Notes: generated from the sequence alone by a model not told the origin. A stretch of DNA of 64,000 nt from Diadema setosum (GCF_964275005.1 NC_092686.1:45630333-45694332); one strand, 5' to 3'; shown: positions 10,663 through 23,430, counted from the stretch's first letter. A program made the numbers and translations.

Positions 10663-10706
<44 letters not shown>

Positions 10707-11503
10707 TCTCTCTTATCAGACTAACTTTTATCTGGACTGAATTTCCCATTTTAGACCATTAAATGACGTAAAATCTACGTCAGTTTTGTGACGTATTTAT
10801 CACGTCATTTTTGCGGCTTAAATACCTACAACGCAAATTTCACGTCAGTTTTGTGACGTGTTCATCACGTCTTATTAGGGACGCATTTATGACGTAAATT
10901 TCACGTCAGTTCTACGACGTATTTTATCACGTCAACATATATGTTAGCGACGTATTTACGACGTAAATTTCACGTCAGTTTTGTGACTATTTATCACGTC
11001 ATATTAGCGTATTTATGACGAAGGCCTAATGTCAGTTTTGTGACGTATTTATGACGTAAATTTCACGTCAGCTTTGTGACGTGTTCATGACGTCATATTA
11101 GCGATGTATTTATGACATAAAGTTCACGCCAGTTTTGTAACGTATTTATTACGTGTTAGCGACGTATCTATGGCATAATATTTCGGTCATTTTTTGTGAT
11201 GTTTTACGTCATATACAGTATTAGTGACTTCCCCGATAGCAGACTGATGACGTCTTAAAGACGTCATATTGACGTCTTTATTAAACCTTTTTATGGTTCG
11301 TTAATCCGAATATGGAAAAAAAGAAAGGTTCTTGAAAACGAAACAAGGAAAAAAGTGAGTATATATACTTGGGAACCGTAGAAATAATGAACCTCAATTC
11401 TTTTTTCTAATTTATACAATAAGTTAACTTTTGATTTCACTGACGTCTAATGACCGACTTTACTCTTTTCTTATTTTTTCTGTACAGACAGGTTCATGTA
11501 GGC

Positions 11504-11550
<47 letters not shown>
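10441..11550. repeat. Second TGACGT array inside a local duplication
   Basis: Positions 10705-11290 repeat the left block and much of the 8085-9060 array, with fewer units and the same terminal GACGTC cluster. Its flanks are duplicated too: 10441-10668 (TCGTTAATCCGAATA, GAACCGTAGAAATAATGAAC, TATACAATAAGTTAAC) recur at 11296-11500 in the same orientation, each ending in a (TA)n run. The layout is flank, array, flank, so the array and its flank were copied as a module. Confidence 0.85.
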
Positions 11551-11552
<2 letters not shown>

Positions 11553-12065
11553 GTATGATAAGTGTGAGTCGTATGTCTTCAGCTACTGAACCCCTGGGTC
11601 GTCGCATCTTTTTGGAGTGTACAGAAAATATACACATCCGTATCCATTGTGTGTGCGCAGATGTTTAGTCATACGTATTTGTAAATGCTTATCTTTTGTA
11701 TGCTTGTTTGTAATTATATGTATGCAAGTTATATTATGCAAGATTGATGCATATATACATATACACTCCCATCTGTGTAATTATTCCCTGCCGTCTCTGC
11801 CTCTCTCACTGTCGTTATTATTTTCACTATTGTTTTGATCATCATTATTTTTTGTATATGATATCCATGTTTTGTATTTTGTCCGATTTGTCCTCAGTCT
11901 TGCCAAAGGGCAGAAAGCCCTAAAGCTTGAAGTAAAATCACTCGTGAGGATTCACTTAAGCAACGTCTACCGCCTCCTTACTCTCTGTATATATACGTAT
12001 GTATATATATATATATATATACACATATATATATATAATTATATATATACATATATATATATAAT

Positions 12066-12104
<39 letters not shown>

Positions 12105-12150
12105 TTAACTTTATCTCATAGGGACTTTCTATTTCATTTTATTTGCTTGA
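11551..12150. other. Spacer with (TA)n and (TG)n runs
   Basis: A (TA)n-rich segment at about 12000-12085 passes into (TG)n at 12081-12102. No gene is supported. Confidence 0.5.
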
Positions 12151-12159
12151 TTGTAAAAT

Positions 12160-13260
12160 CTTCATTAAAGGAAACTCGAAAAATGGAATCGTCATCTGAC
12201 ACATCTATACCTCTTCAAGGTGTTCACGAATTTTCCAGCGATCTAAACAATAATTCTGTCGAAAAGTGATTGATTTTCTTATTTACAATTTTTTAGCATA
12301 TCAAAGCTTGGCCAAAGACTAAAAAAGTAAAATAGTAAAATATGACAAAAGACGGTCGAGTGATGCCAAGGGCCGAAATGGTTTTGTAGTTTTTGATTTC
12401 TTGGTTTTCGCAAGAGGTAACAGCCAAACCCCAGCACAATACGTGGTGAGATGGGTTGCCCACTTCATGTGCTTCACTACCCTCTGATCCCTCAGAGGGT
12501 AGGTAAAGCACATGCAGAGTGCGACCTACAACACCAAGCAAGCGGTGGGAAAGCCTATACAACTTACTATGAAGTGACAGGAAGGAGGCCCTTGGCATCC
12601 GGACCGCCATTGACTCAGGTACGCGTGTGTTTTTATATCACAATATCTGCTGTAATACTATGGTGTTGGTTATTTATACCACATGAAGGCTGGCGCCGAC
12701 TGTAGCATAAAATTCTGCATGAATGGTCAAACTTATAGTATATAAAAATACGTATTACAACTCTTTTTATCGTGGTTGTAATCTTTTGGGAATGAATGAT
12801 CAAGCCACAATTATAATTTTTTCATTAGCGCCTAGGATTTGTATAACGAGTTCACGGAAATGGAAATTATAGCTATATGAATATTCAAATCGGTAACCCT
12901 CCAATCGCAGACTGAAGTTGTGTCAGGAGGGGAAATCCCACACAGGTATCGATTCATTCCCTCAGAAAGCTGACACGTTCTGTTCTGCAGTTTTATACAA
13001 TTGCAGCACGGCGTATATATAACATTTTTAATTTTCCTTAAAATATCAGAAACAACAACAAAATATGTTTGATATTTACATTATCATCATTACCTCCAAG
13101 ACTATCAGTAACTACACTGATATCAATATTGCTATCACTATCACTTTTAATTCAATTACCAATTGGGTTTATAGCATTATCATTCAATGACGAAAGCTTG
13201 TCAAGGTTAATTCCAGTAATTATCCTTTCAGAACAATGACGACTTGTTTTTAAACGGGGA
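12160..13260 (+). repeat. Dispersed repeat with conserved stem, copy 2
   Basis: This is the best-preserved copy. GACGGTCGAG plus GATGCCAAGGGCC at about 12350-12375 and GGCCCTTGGCATC plus CGGACCG at about 12588-12608 form a perfect 13-bp stem, extendable by CGGTC/GACCG after an internal bulge, closing about 210 nt. Downstream words (GGAAATCCCACACAGGTATC, GATTCATTCCCTCAG, AAAGCTTGTCAAGGTTAATT) match copy 3 in order, so copy 2 acts as an empty-site reference for insertions in copy 3. Confidence 0.75.
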
Positions 13261-13464
13261 TTAAAGTCTTCATAATCATAATCACAAAAGTGTGGATATG
13301 TATATCTGCAAACAAAGAAAGGTATAAACACCCTTGAAATGAAAGAATTGATTAAACGTAAAATAGTGTTAAAACGATTATTAGTAAAGAGAGTAATGAT
13401 GATTATAAGTCATAATGACACCGATGATGATGTATACGGCTCTACTATTACTCTACTACTGCTG

Positions 13465-13473
13465 CTGCTGCTA

Positions 13474-13530
<57 letters not shown>

Positions 13531-13694
13531 CTGGCCCATGTGTCATTCCCTTACATAATATACATGTACCTTTATGTACGTTATATTGCAACACGGCCGA
13601 ACGCATAATTACAAATAACAACAATAACTACTTCTTTAATAATAACAATAACAATAATAATAATAATGATAATAATAATAATAATAATAATAAC
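13465..13694. repeat. (TAC)n and (AAT)n microsatellites
   Basis: (TAC)n occupies about 13473-13531 and (AAT)n with interruptions about 13630-13694. Open frames here (poly-Tyr, poly-Ile) are artefacts. Confidence 0.9.
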
Positions 13695-13924
13695 AATTAG
13701 AAAGGAGAAGGAGAAGAACGATAATAACAATGGTTTTGAAAATGTGCACCCGGTATAGCCCCAACAGTGTACGTATAATTGTGGATCTCCCAAAGGATCT
13801 TGCCATTACTATACCCTATATACAACGTTTCCACGTTGAATTTTCATTATTTTTTGACCTGGGAGGTGGAACTTTTCCATCTCTATGATTCAACTTCCAT
13901 AAAAGGAACATTTTCTTTCTTTAA

Positions 13925-14223
13925 AGGACAAGTTCACCTTCATTAACATAAGGATTGAGAGAATGCAGCAATATTATAGTAGAACACATCAGTGAAAGTT
14001 TGAGGAAAATTGGACAATCGATGCAAAAGTTATGAATTTTTAAAATTTTTGTGTTTGAACCGCTGGATGAGGAGACTAATAAGGCTCGTGATGTCATATG
14101 AGTACAACAGTATAAAGAAAATGTAAAGAAAATTCAACATATTTTCACTTTTTTCGCATAATAAAAGAGCACTTGACTTGTCTCTTTCTAAAGGCAATGG
14201 GAATAATATTAACCATAATATAT
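13925..14223. mobile_element. TTAA-flanked MITE, left half (split by insertion)
   Basis: It begins with AGGACAAGTTCACCTTCAT directly after TTAA (13921-13924) and matches the left half of the intact copy at 54542-55104. The right half is at 21226-21491, ending in the complementary terminus followed by TTAA at 21492-21495. The 7.0-kb element lies between. The two halves together are about 565 bp, the same as the intact copy. Confidence 0.85.
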
Positions 14224-15115
14224 CGTCGGTGTTTTCACGAAGTGGCACGACCGGCCAAAATCGAGTAAATTTTCGATTTTAAGATTTTTGCATGTTATGA
14301 TAGTAAATACCGAGATCTACAACCTGACAAAATTTTGAACCTCAATCTCAAATAATTACGTAATAATAACGACCGTGTCACTTCGTGAAAACTTCGACTG
14401 GTCGGTCTACGATTTTCACGAAGTGGCACGATCGCGGGTTGATGGTGCGTATACGCCGGACGTCATCATAAATCATTTATCCGCCAAACGTCCTCGTACG
14501 CGCGCGTCTAAAATGGCTGCGCCCAGGGCAACGGAAACTAGACAGATGAAATCGGTAAAGTTACATTTCGCTCTATATTGACACTTTAATTGTTCGAATT
14601 TTTCACATTCTTGAATGTAGATTTATGAATGAGGAATTAGAATATCAAAACAGCGTAAATATGTATTCTTGCAGATCACATTGACTTCGTTTGGCGCTGT
14701 CTTAGGTTCGTTATCTACGTGTGCAGTCCCGCATCTATTATTCGGTGTAAGTGGAGAATAGGCAGGGAAAGTGATTCGAACTAAAGTCAAATGAACACGT
14801 CTCACATTTGCATCGAATCTTAAACGCACTAACTGGTGATATATTGTGAAGTTTTATTGTTTCCTGTATTACGAGCTCAAATATGTAATGCAACGACCTA
14901 CTTCTTCCCAGGTGGCAGGTAGACTGATTTAACTCTCTTATCTTACTTGATTATGTCTGAATCTTCCAGGAATTTAGATCCATTAGGGAGTCTATATCTA
15001 CTAGGCCTACAACTTCAAGATCTAATTAAGATAGTTAACAGTGGTACAGTGTTAATAGTGTTCTTGAATACCGTTGGCGTTACCTGTCCAGGTTACTCTA
15101 AAAGTGATGTTATTT

Positions 15116-16955
15116 TACTGACTACCTTTGAATTCTCAATGAAAAAAAAAAATGATTTTAGAGTTACTTCTGCTAAAAAGTCTAACGTTAAATCAGGGAG
15201 GTCCTCTTCCCACCCCCCTGTCTAAATTCAGGCATTACCAACAACAATGAAGAGTTTGATAATGTTGTCGAGAATACCGTAACAGCAGATTTGATTTGGA
15301 TAGACAAAAAGCAAAATGCAACGTTTATGCTCAGCACCTGAATTCATAAATTGTTTTATCATGCCATATTATGAGCCGAAAAGCCTCAATGTGGTCGTAA
15401 TTGGCCTATACGTGGCAAGTACTTTTGCCTTTGTTTGCAATTTTTCGTTTTGGTTGTTTTGATTTTCTACAATCTATGATTCTTTTGAAACACAGAGGGT
15501 TTGGGGGGGATGGAGGCTGGGGATTTGGAGCTGGGCAAATTGTACAATTAAACCAAAGAGATGTTCATTGTTCATAAACTTCAGATTCTGGTAAGCCGTA
15601 GAATATAGACCCGAAAGGGATGGGGGAGGGGGCAGTGTGATGTTTTGCAAATCTGTGCATCAATTTTATGATCTTACAGAACTGGTAGCGATGGAGTTTC
15701 ATGATTGACATCTTTCATTCATCTTCCATTACAAACAGATATTGAGGCCTTTGTGTGGACAACCCAACAACTTGCAGACTGGAATGAAATGAGTGCTGTC
15801 CTTCGATGATGGGCTACTTTACAGTATTGTACTCCATACCGCATTCCTGCAGATTTCTCCTATCATCTCAAGCTTGAACAAGAACCGTAAGTTCCATTGC
15901 TATCTGTCAAGGATTTAGAGTAAATTAGACAGACCAGTGTGTAAATAGACAGTGCAGGCACACTACTAGTAATAATAATATTACTGATATGATTTGCCAC
16001 ATACTAAAATGATTGTTTTGATTACCTTTGAATTCTCAATGAAAAAAAAAAATGATTTTAGAGTTACTTCTGCTAAAAGTCTAACGTTAAATCAGGGAGG
16101 TCCTCTTCCCACGTCCCTGTCTAAATTGAGGCGTTACCAACAACAATGAAGAGTTTGATAATGTTGTCAAGAATACCGTACCAGCAAATTTGATTTGGAA
16201 TAATGGATAGACAACAAGCAAAAAAACAAAAACAAAAACAAAAACTCCTGTGCAGCGTTTATGCTCAGCACGTGAATTCATAAATTGTTCTATCATGCTA
16301 TATTATGAGCCTAAAAGCCTCAATGTAGACGTAATTGGCCTATACGTGGCAAGTACTTTTGCCTTAGTTTGCAATTTTTCGTTTTGTTTGTTTTGATTTT
16401 CTACAATCTATGGTTCTTTGAAACACATAGGGTGTTTGGGGGGATGGAGGCTAGGGATTCGGAGCTGGGCAAATTGTAAAATTAAACCAGAGAGATGTTC
16501 ATAAACTTCAGATTCTGTTAAGCTGTAGAATACAGACCTGAAAGGGATTGGGGGGGGGGGGGGCAGTGTGATGTTTTGCAAATCTGTGCATCAATTTTAT
16601 GATCTTACAGAACTGGTAGTGATGGAGTTTCATGTGACTGACATCTTTCATTCATCTTCCATTGCAAACAGATATTGAGGCATTTGTGTGGACAACCCAA
16701 CAACATGCAGACTGGAATGAAATGAGTGCTGTCCTTCGATGATGGGCTACTTTACAGTATTGTACTCCATACCGCATTCCTGCAGATTTCTCCTATCATC
16801 TCAAGCTTGAACAAGAACCGTAAGTTACAGTGCTATCTGTCAAGGATTTAGAGTAAATTAGACAGACCAGTGTGTAATAGACAGTGCAGGCACATTTCTA
16901 GTAATAATAATATTCCTAATATGATTGTCCACATACTGAAATAATTGTTTTGTCT
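15116..16955 (+). repeat. Two tandem copies of a roughly 0.9-kb unit within the 7-kb element
   Basis: Unit 1 (about 15116-16020) and unit 2 (about 16021-16955) align end to end with small indels. Each carries an exon-like block (15740-15889 and 16672-16820) preceded by CAAACAG and followed by GTAAGTT. The best frame starts IEAFVWTTQQ-A-DWNEMSA but meets TGA in both copies, so coding is not supported as read. Confidence 0.75.
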
Positions 16956-17969
16956 TACTTTTTCTTTAATTACAACTGTATTTGTAGTTTTATGAATGTG
17001 AAGCACTGACATAACATGGAATCCAACCTTTTGACATCTAATTATCTGTAGTCATGTTGCATTTTGGTATAAAGGCAATGCTGTCCCTCAGTCTGATTTT
17101 GATGTGGTAGCAGTATGCATTTCTTCAGTGTCATGTATCTTTCAGGACTGTTGCAACTGTAGTTTTTTATTGTTAGTTTGATTATTGTCGTGTTTTTATT
17201 TTTAATTGGGAGGGGGGGGGCAAGGGAGATGAGGAAGAACAGTTATACACTCTGTACTGATATGAGATACCATCAACTTTGCAAAAGTCAATGACAAATT
17301 CTTGGCAGAGACGATGAAAATGAACTGTCTCAATATACATTTATAGTTTTACTCATGTCAATGTGTTTTTTTCTTTGTACGCTCAGAAGTCAAATGTCTG
17401 AGACATCACTTACATGGAATTGACTATGTCACTGATTTTCACTTGTGATGTCCTGCTTTCTTTATTCTTTACTTTAGTTCTGCTCCTGATTCTAGTCAAC
17501 AATATGTTCATTCACCATTTCGTCTGGCTTAGCATCATCTTCTTACTGCACTCAAAGGTTACATTGTGCACCATGCTAAAGGTGAGCAAGATCAATAAAC
17601 AGCAATCCATGCAACACCTTTTCATGTAGTATTTGGTTTTATTTTGTCATAGACAATTACTAAGAAAATCCAGTGTCAATGGACAATTAGGTGTAATCCT
17701 AGTACAGTCTTGTGATGCACATTATCACATTGATTTAAACTTTATGATTAAAAAAATGCATCAGCACTTTTGAGTAAAACATTACCAAAGTGTTGATATG
17801 AAAGGAACATTATCATATAATTATTTTCTTAGGGAAATTGGTGTAGTTTTAGAAATGTGGAAAATTAATTAAGAAGTATGTTATGACTGTTGTATCAAAT
17901 GTCATAATTCCCCTCTGCAATGGAGAAGTAACATTGTCTGTGAAAAACAATTGTTCCTCTTTGCATAGG

Positions 17970-18192
17970 GAGAGAAGCAGATAACAACTGTCTACTGGAG
18001 AAAGCCAAGAGAAACCCGAAACAGCTACAAATGACTAGGGTGGCTGAGCTGAACATCTGCACTAAAATCCAAGCCATGGGATCATTATGGAAGGAGATCA
18101 TAGCAATTTTCACCACAATCACAGAGTTGCTCCACACAGCAGCATCAAACTTTTCACAAGAGTGTGTGCTTTATGAATGGACAGGCAGGTTC
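17970..18192 (+). other. Open exon-like block in the 7-kb element, unknown
   Basis: After an acceptor-like TTTGCATAG an open frame of about 74 codons runs to TAG at about 18193. It has composition typical of coding sequence (EKAKRNPKQLQMTRVAELN, then WKEIIAIFTTITELLHTAA). I do not recognise it. It could be an exon of a transposon protein or a captured host fragment. The opposite strand is also open for 80 codons. Confidence 0.25.
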
Positions 18193-18299
18193 TAGCAGAA
18201 CATTACTTTGATGTTCTTTTTGATTTTCTATTTAATGACTTTCGGTTTGTATGTGTGCAGAAATGGGGAGGGAGTAGTGGTGTCACAAAGTGGGACATC

Positions 18300-18385
18300 A
18301 TTTTTAATAATGATAATAAGAATAAGAATAATAATGATAATGATAATCATCATCATAATCATAATAAAAATAGTAATAATTATAA
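18300..18385. repeat. (AAT)n-like microsatellite
   Basis: An interrupted AAT/AAC/ATC trinucleotide run inside the 7-kb element. Confidence 0.7.
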
Positions 18386-21225
18386 TAATCAACAGTGCTT
18401 ATATAGCATATGGAAACATTCTGTATTATGCCTTCTGTGCTCAAGGATAGAAATGATTAAACAAAAACATACAATTGCAATTACAGTGATACCTTTTTTC
18501 ACGTTTAGAATGTAATGACAGGTGTTTGCAAGGCAGACTTAGATTTGTCAACATTTGCAATTCATTCTAATTTCTGGGTAAGATTATTCCATATATGGTA
18601 GAGACATTGCAAGCAATTGAATGCCATTGCTTTTTTATTCAGAATAACAAATAAGTCACTACCTTTTGAACGAAGGTTTCTCTCTGGTGTGTTTCCTATT
18701 TAAAGTAGTTCTTTCAAATAGTGTGGATTCAAAAGTTAATATCAACATTTTGATCTGTATATGAATTTTGACTGGAAGCTAGTGCAAGCTTCTTAGCACT
18801 GGTGAAATTTTTGTTCATGTTTTTTTTTTTTAAATTTGGACACTACTCTTGCAGCAGCGTTTGGAATAGCTTGTAATCTCTGTATCTGTTTGACTGACAA
18901 TCCACAAAGTAATTAATGACAAGATCAACATGTCACATTAAGAAACCATGAAACTGACTGTAATGTAATGTCAAATACCATATAGATGTCTCCTCTGTTT
19001 TTGTTTATGAACCAGCTCTCCCATCAAACTATTATTTTGTCTCCATTAGCCCAGCCACCATTATGCCAAACCCATAAACAATTTTCAGTATTTTTGAATT
19101 ACGCCTACCCCAGCACCTGTGACACCCACAGCAGACGTAAACTGAAGTCAGGACCAAGTCAAGCCAAGTTGTGCAAGTTAGAAAGGTATTAGTAGACTGC
19201 AAGAGGGATATAAACAATTGGATGCTTACATTTCCTCTGCCTGCTCTCTCTCTGCAACTAAAAAATGACTAATAAACTTCGGCAGAAAATGTTTTCTTGG
19301 ATGATAGATGTACTGCAATACATAGCCATATTATTGCAGTCTGTGTCCACATCAGAAATTATGGCCTAGACATCATTATCTATGTCTTTTTATATTGTAT
19401 ATTTTTGTGAATTTTGCTTTTGAAACAACAATGAGTAAACGCAGATCTGATAGCCACTTCTTACTGAGCTTAGATAAGGAACTTTGTATATGGTATCCTC
19501 TAGCAGTGAGAGAAAAGAAAGGGAAACATGAGGATTTATATATCTTGCAAAATAACATGGTATGGTAATGAATAAAATTTCAGGCACATACTGTGCATAA
19601 TATGAGTGCTTACAAACTTTTACAAAATTAGGGAAGATCAAGACTGTTTGCAGAAGATTTATAAGACACTTTGCAGCTGCTTTGTGAACTGTCACAGCAA
19701 CTTAAACATCAATTAGTTCAGTCACTGTCTACGAGATTGTATTGCCTTTAATATGAAGAAGGTTATCCATACCAAATCAGCTAGTGTCTTTGTAATTATG
19801 TGCTTGTATTCATATCATCAAATTCTAGATTGATTATAAAGTCAATGTTTGGTAAACAGCATTTGACCAGGTTCAAGTTAGGTGATGGGATATGGAAGGA
19901 GGTGGAACATTTTGGTCATTATTTTGTAAGATTTTGGGGCTTTAAAGGCAAAAGTCAGTCTAGTCTCATACGTCTGAATAACATTTTTGAATCTACAAAA
20001 AAAAATATTGTAGTACCCTGAATGCCATAGAATATAGATATCATCAAGGTGGATGATACATACAGAGCTTGGTATAAATGTTAGAACATAACAGAAACCT
20101 TCGTTACATCTGAAAAATAAATGAAAGGTAATGTACTGTACCTTAACTTCATTCAAGTTGGAATCTGCATTATATGAGTAGTATGATCCACGTATAGTTT
20201 ATTGAAAAGCCATATTTAAAACTCGTGTACACACGTTGTAATAAATCTATGAATGAGAAAAGATACCCAAATAAAGCTCATTTAGTTTTTATGTAATTTA
20301 AAAAGTTTTGTAAGGTGTCACGTGTAGGAAATAAATAGAGAGAGAGATTGTGTGTTTGTTTGTGTGTATGTGTGTGTTTGCGTGTGTGTGAGGGAGAGAG
20401 AGAAAGAAAGCGAAAGAAAGGGTGGAAAAGAGAGTGATATTACCAGCACAGAATTATTTTCTTCTACAAGAATGACACATTCACAAAACAATAGAGCAAA
20501 CTGATTACATTTCATATTCGAAAACAAAATGCTTCGTGGTTATAGCACGAGATACAGTAATGCTCCGAGGAAGAGAGTGAATCTTGAAAATTATGATCCG
20601 AAATAATGTGCAGAAAGACCGATGCAATGAGCTGAGAGCAATGATCGATGTGTAATATAGTGAAGAACAACTCAATAATAATGCCTTTCTGCGAATGGAT
20701 GAGAGATTTAGAAGGGGAAAGAAAAAAAATATCAAACAAAATCTTGATACCCAATTCATATCACTAGTATACAAAGGAGCATCGCTGATGCGCGCGCTCG
20801 ATTATGTGCGCGCGCGGCTATGAGAAATGATGAAGATAACCTAACGCGCAGCGCGTGCGCGCCGATGGTGTCACTTCGTGAAAAATGAAATCCGCACCAT
20901 GCGCGAAGAATCAAAGCGGCACGGCCGACGGTGCCGGTTCGTGAAAATATTGGAAGCGTTGTTTACGTGTTTTTGTGTTTTCACGAACCGGCACGACGGA
21001 CTTTGCCCGATATTTCAACGAAACTTTTGTTTTTCACGATGAACCAAGAACATGAAACACACAAACAACTCCTAATCTGTCGTGCAGTGTGATATTTAGG
21101 TAACTGGACGTGAAATATGGGCGCAATCATGGATTTTGCAAAGGCAAAAACTTCAAACGCGATTATCTCGAAACTTACTTTCGCGGCTCCGGGGCCGGCT
21201 GTGCCGGTTCGTGAAAACACCAGCG

Positions 21226-21491
21226 ATATGTCAGTAACGAGTCAAGGGAATGTGTACTTTTTTCAAAAGATGAAATTTTGTGAAATTCTCTTTATATTTT
21301 CTTTATATTGTTGTACGCATGTGACATCATACACTGCAGTAGTCTTCTCATCCAGCGGTGACTGCACAAAAACTTCAAAAATTCATAACTTTTGAACGGA
21401 TTGTCCGATTTTCCTCAAACTTTCAATGATGTGTTCTACTAATATTGCTACATTCTCTCAATCCTTATGTTAATGAAGGTGAACTTGTCCT
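21226..21491. mobile_element. TTAA-flanked MITE, right half
   Basis: It continues the MITE begun at 13925 and ends with ATGAAGGTGAACTTGTCCT followed by TTAA. See the left half for the reasoning. Confidence 0.85.
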
Positions 21492-22575
21492 TTAAGCAGC
21501 AACGGATTGGCGAGCACATCGTGAATAAGTGCCCTGTTTATGATTACGTCTTTGTTGAAGGGTATTGTACGATGTTCATATGTCTTCCCAATATAAACGC
21601 TTCCCGTCAGGAGTAAAAGAAGAAGAAGAAAATCACTTTCAGGAATCAGCAATTAAACCTGTGAAATAGACCATCCATGATTTTCCTACATTATGTCATT
21701 GTATTTGCTTGATTTCGTTGTCTTCGTTTGATTTGAGTCAACTCGAAAATGGAATGATCAACTGACACATCTACCGATTCAAGGTGCGGTGTTCACGAAT
21801 TTAATTGATAATTTAATTTTTAAATTAATTCAATTAATTAAAAGCTAAATCAATATTCTAGCGCGAAACGGCTGATTTCCTTATTTACAATTTTGTGAGT
21901 ATAATAAGTATCATTAAAGCGTACCAAAAAAGAAGAAGAAAAGAGTTAAGTAATCCAGCACGGCAAAAGACGGTCGAGCGAAGCCAAGGGCCGAAATCGG
22001 TTTGATTTCATGAGGTTACGGTACGTGTACTTCGCAGAGAGAGGTATGACTAGCAACTACAACACCGGGCGTGAGACATGAGAGTTAGTTTGAGTTTCAT
22101 TGTGTAAGGACATACCACATGCTCAGTGAATGTAAAGTTGAAGTTCATAGCTCATTATGCTTTTCGACGCATTGGGAAGTGTGAGTGGGAGTGGCCCTTG
22201 GCATCCGGACCGCCAGTGATAGTGGGTGGAATGCATGTTTTTATACCATGATCTGTACTGTGGTACTAAGGTGTTGGTTACCTACCGCATGATTCGCTGC
22301 TGCCAATTACAGCATAATGTTCTGCGTGAATATTGTAAAACCTTGTCATTTTTATTCCACATGATTTATAACATTATGTATTACAAGTCATTTTATCTAC
22401 GTCTACAAGAAATACGATGATCAGACGACATTAAGAATTTTGACATTTAATAACGTGTTCACGGGAATGGAAAATATAGTTATGAATATTTAAATCGGTA
22501 GACCTATTATTGCCGACTGAAGCAAGACATGAGGGGAAATCCCACACAGGCAGGTATCGATTCATTCCCTCACAG

Positions 22576-23014
22576 AGTAAGAGGGAGAATGGACGGGGGT
22601 ATTGAGAAGGGGGGTGGCGAGGGGGGTTGTTTTTGTTTTGTTTTTTAACAAAAAACTTCAATCAATGGATATTGATATTTTAGGTTGGATTGTATGAAAG
22701 CTGAAAAGAAATATTTTTGGGGTAAGATAGAATTTATTATGTAATGAAAGAAAAAAATTGTTAAGAGATTGAGGAATTAGTAATGTAAAACTAGAAAAGA
22801 AGAGATGTTTATATGGATTGTATATATTGATTGTGAAAAAAATGTACCAGAGTGTATCAAAACATGTTAAACCGATGTAAAGTTTTGGTATCAGTGTTGC
22901 ATCCAATGTTGAAAAGGACTATAAAATTGGTCCGGAGATTTTTGTATCAATTTATTTGTATATTATGTTTCCATTGATGAAGAATAAAATATTCTTTAAA
23001 ACACAAAAAAAAAA
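22576..23014 (+). mobile_element. LINE 3' UTR insertion with poly-A tail
   Basis: About 430 bp match the 3' UTR of the LINE at 25.6-28.1 kb (AACTTCAATCAATGGATAT, AGAAAAGAAGAGATG, TCCATTGATGAAGAATAAAA) and end in an A-rich tail at about 22998-23014. Copy 2 reads CCTCAGAAAGCTGAC without it, so this is a severely 5'-truncated retroposition event. Confidence 0.85.
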
Positions 23015-23147
23015 AACAAAGCTGACATGTTCTGTTCTGCAATGAACGGCGTATAGAACATCCCCCCCCCCTGAAAAAACAACAAAACACTAACTACAAC
23101 AACAACAACAACAACAACACAACATGTTTATACTCCGTTTTCCATTA

Positions 23148-23430
23148 CTCTCTAAAAAAATCGAGTGAAAATATTCACTCTTGAAGGAGTGAATACAAAA
23201 AAGAGTGAATTTCGAGTGAAATTGGAGTGAATTTCGAGTGAAAATGTTCATTTTCACTCATTTTGGAGTGACCTCAGGGATCACTCGAAAATTTTGGAGT
23301 GATCCCTGACGTCACTCTAAAACGAATGAACATTTTCACTCAAAATTCACTCCAATTTTACTCTAAATTCACTCTTTTTTGTATTCACTCCTTAAAGAGT
23401 GAAAATTTTCACTCGATTTTTTTTAGAGAG
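23148..23430. mobile_element. Palindromic MITE with TA duplication
   Basis: A 283-bp nearly complete palindrome has ends CTCTCTAAAAAAAATCGAG and complement, filled with GAGTGAA/TTCACTC words. It is flanked by TA at 23146-23147 and 23431-23432. Copy 2 of the host repeat lacks it and carries one TA. TA target use suggests a Tc1/mariner-type mobiliser (family knowledge). Confidence 0.85.

Larger units (their letters stand above)
14224..21225. mobile_element. 7.0-kb DNA transposon-like element with 33-bp TIRs and ATAT duplication
   Basis: The termini are inverted repeats of 33 bp with 27 matches. The outer part reads CG, two variable bases, then GGTGTTTTCACGAA; the inner part contains GGCAC and CCGGCC. 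The element is flanked by ATAT on both sides (14220-14223 and 21226-21229), while the uninterrupted MITE at 54.5 kb has a single ATAT there, so ATAT is a 4-bp target duplication. The core word TTTTCACGAA followed by GT or CC and G(G/A)CAC occurs three times in the left 210 bp (14232, 14375 complement, 14413) and four times in the right 350 bp (20868 complement, 20931 complement, 20978, 21201 complement). No transposase could be recognised, so the superfamily is open and the element may be non-autonomous. Confidence 0.78.
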
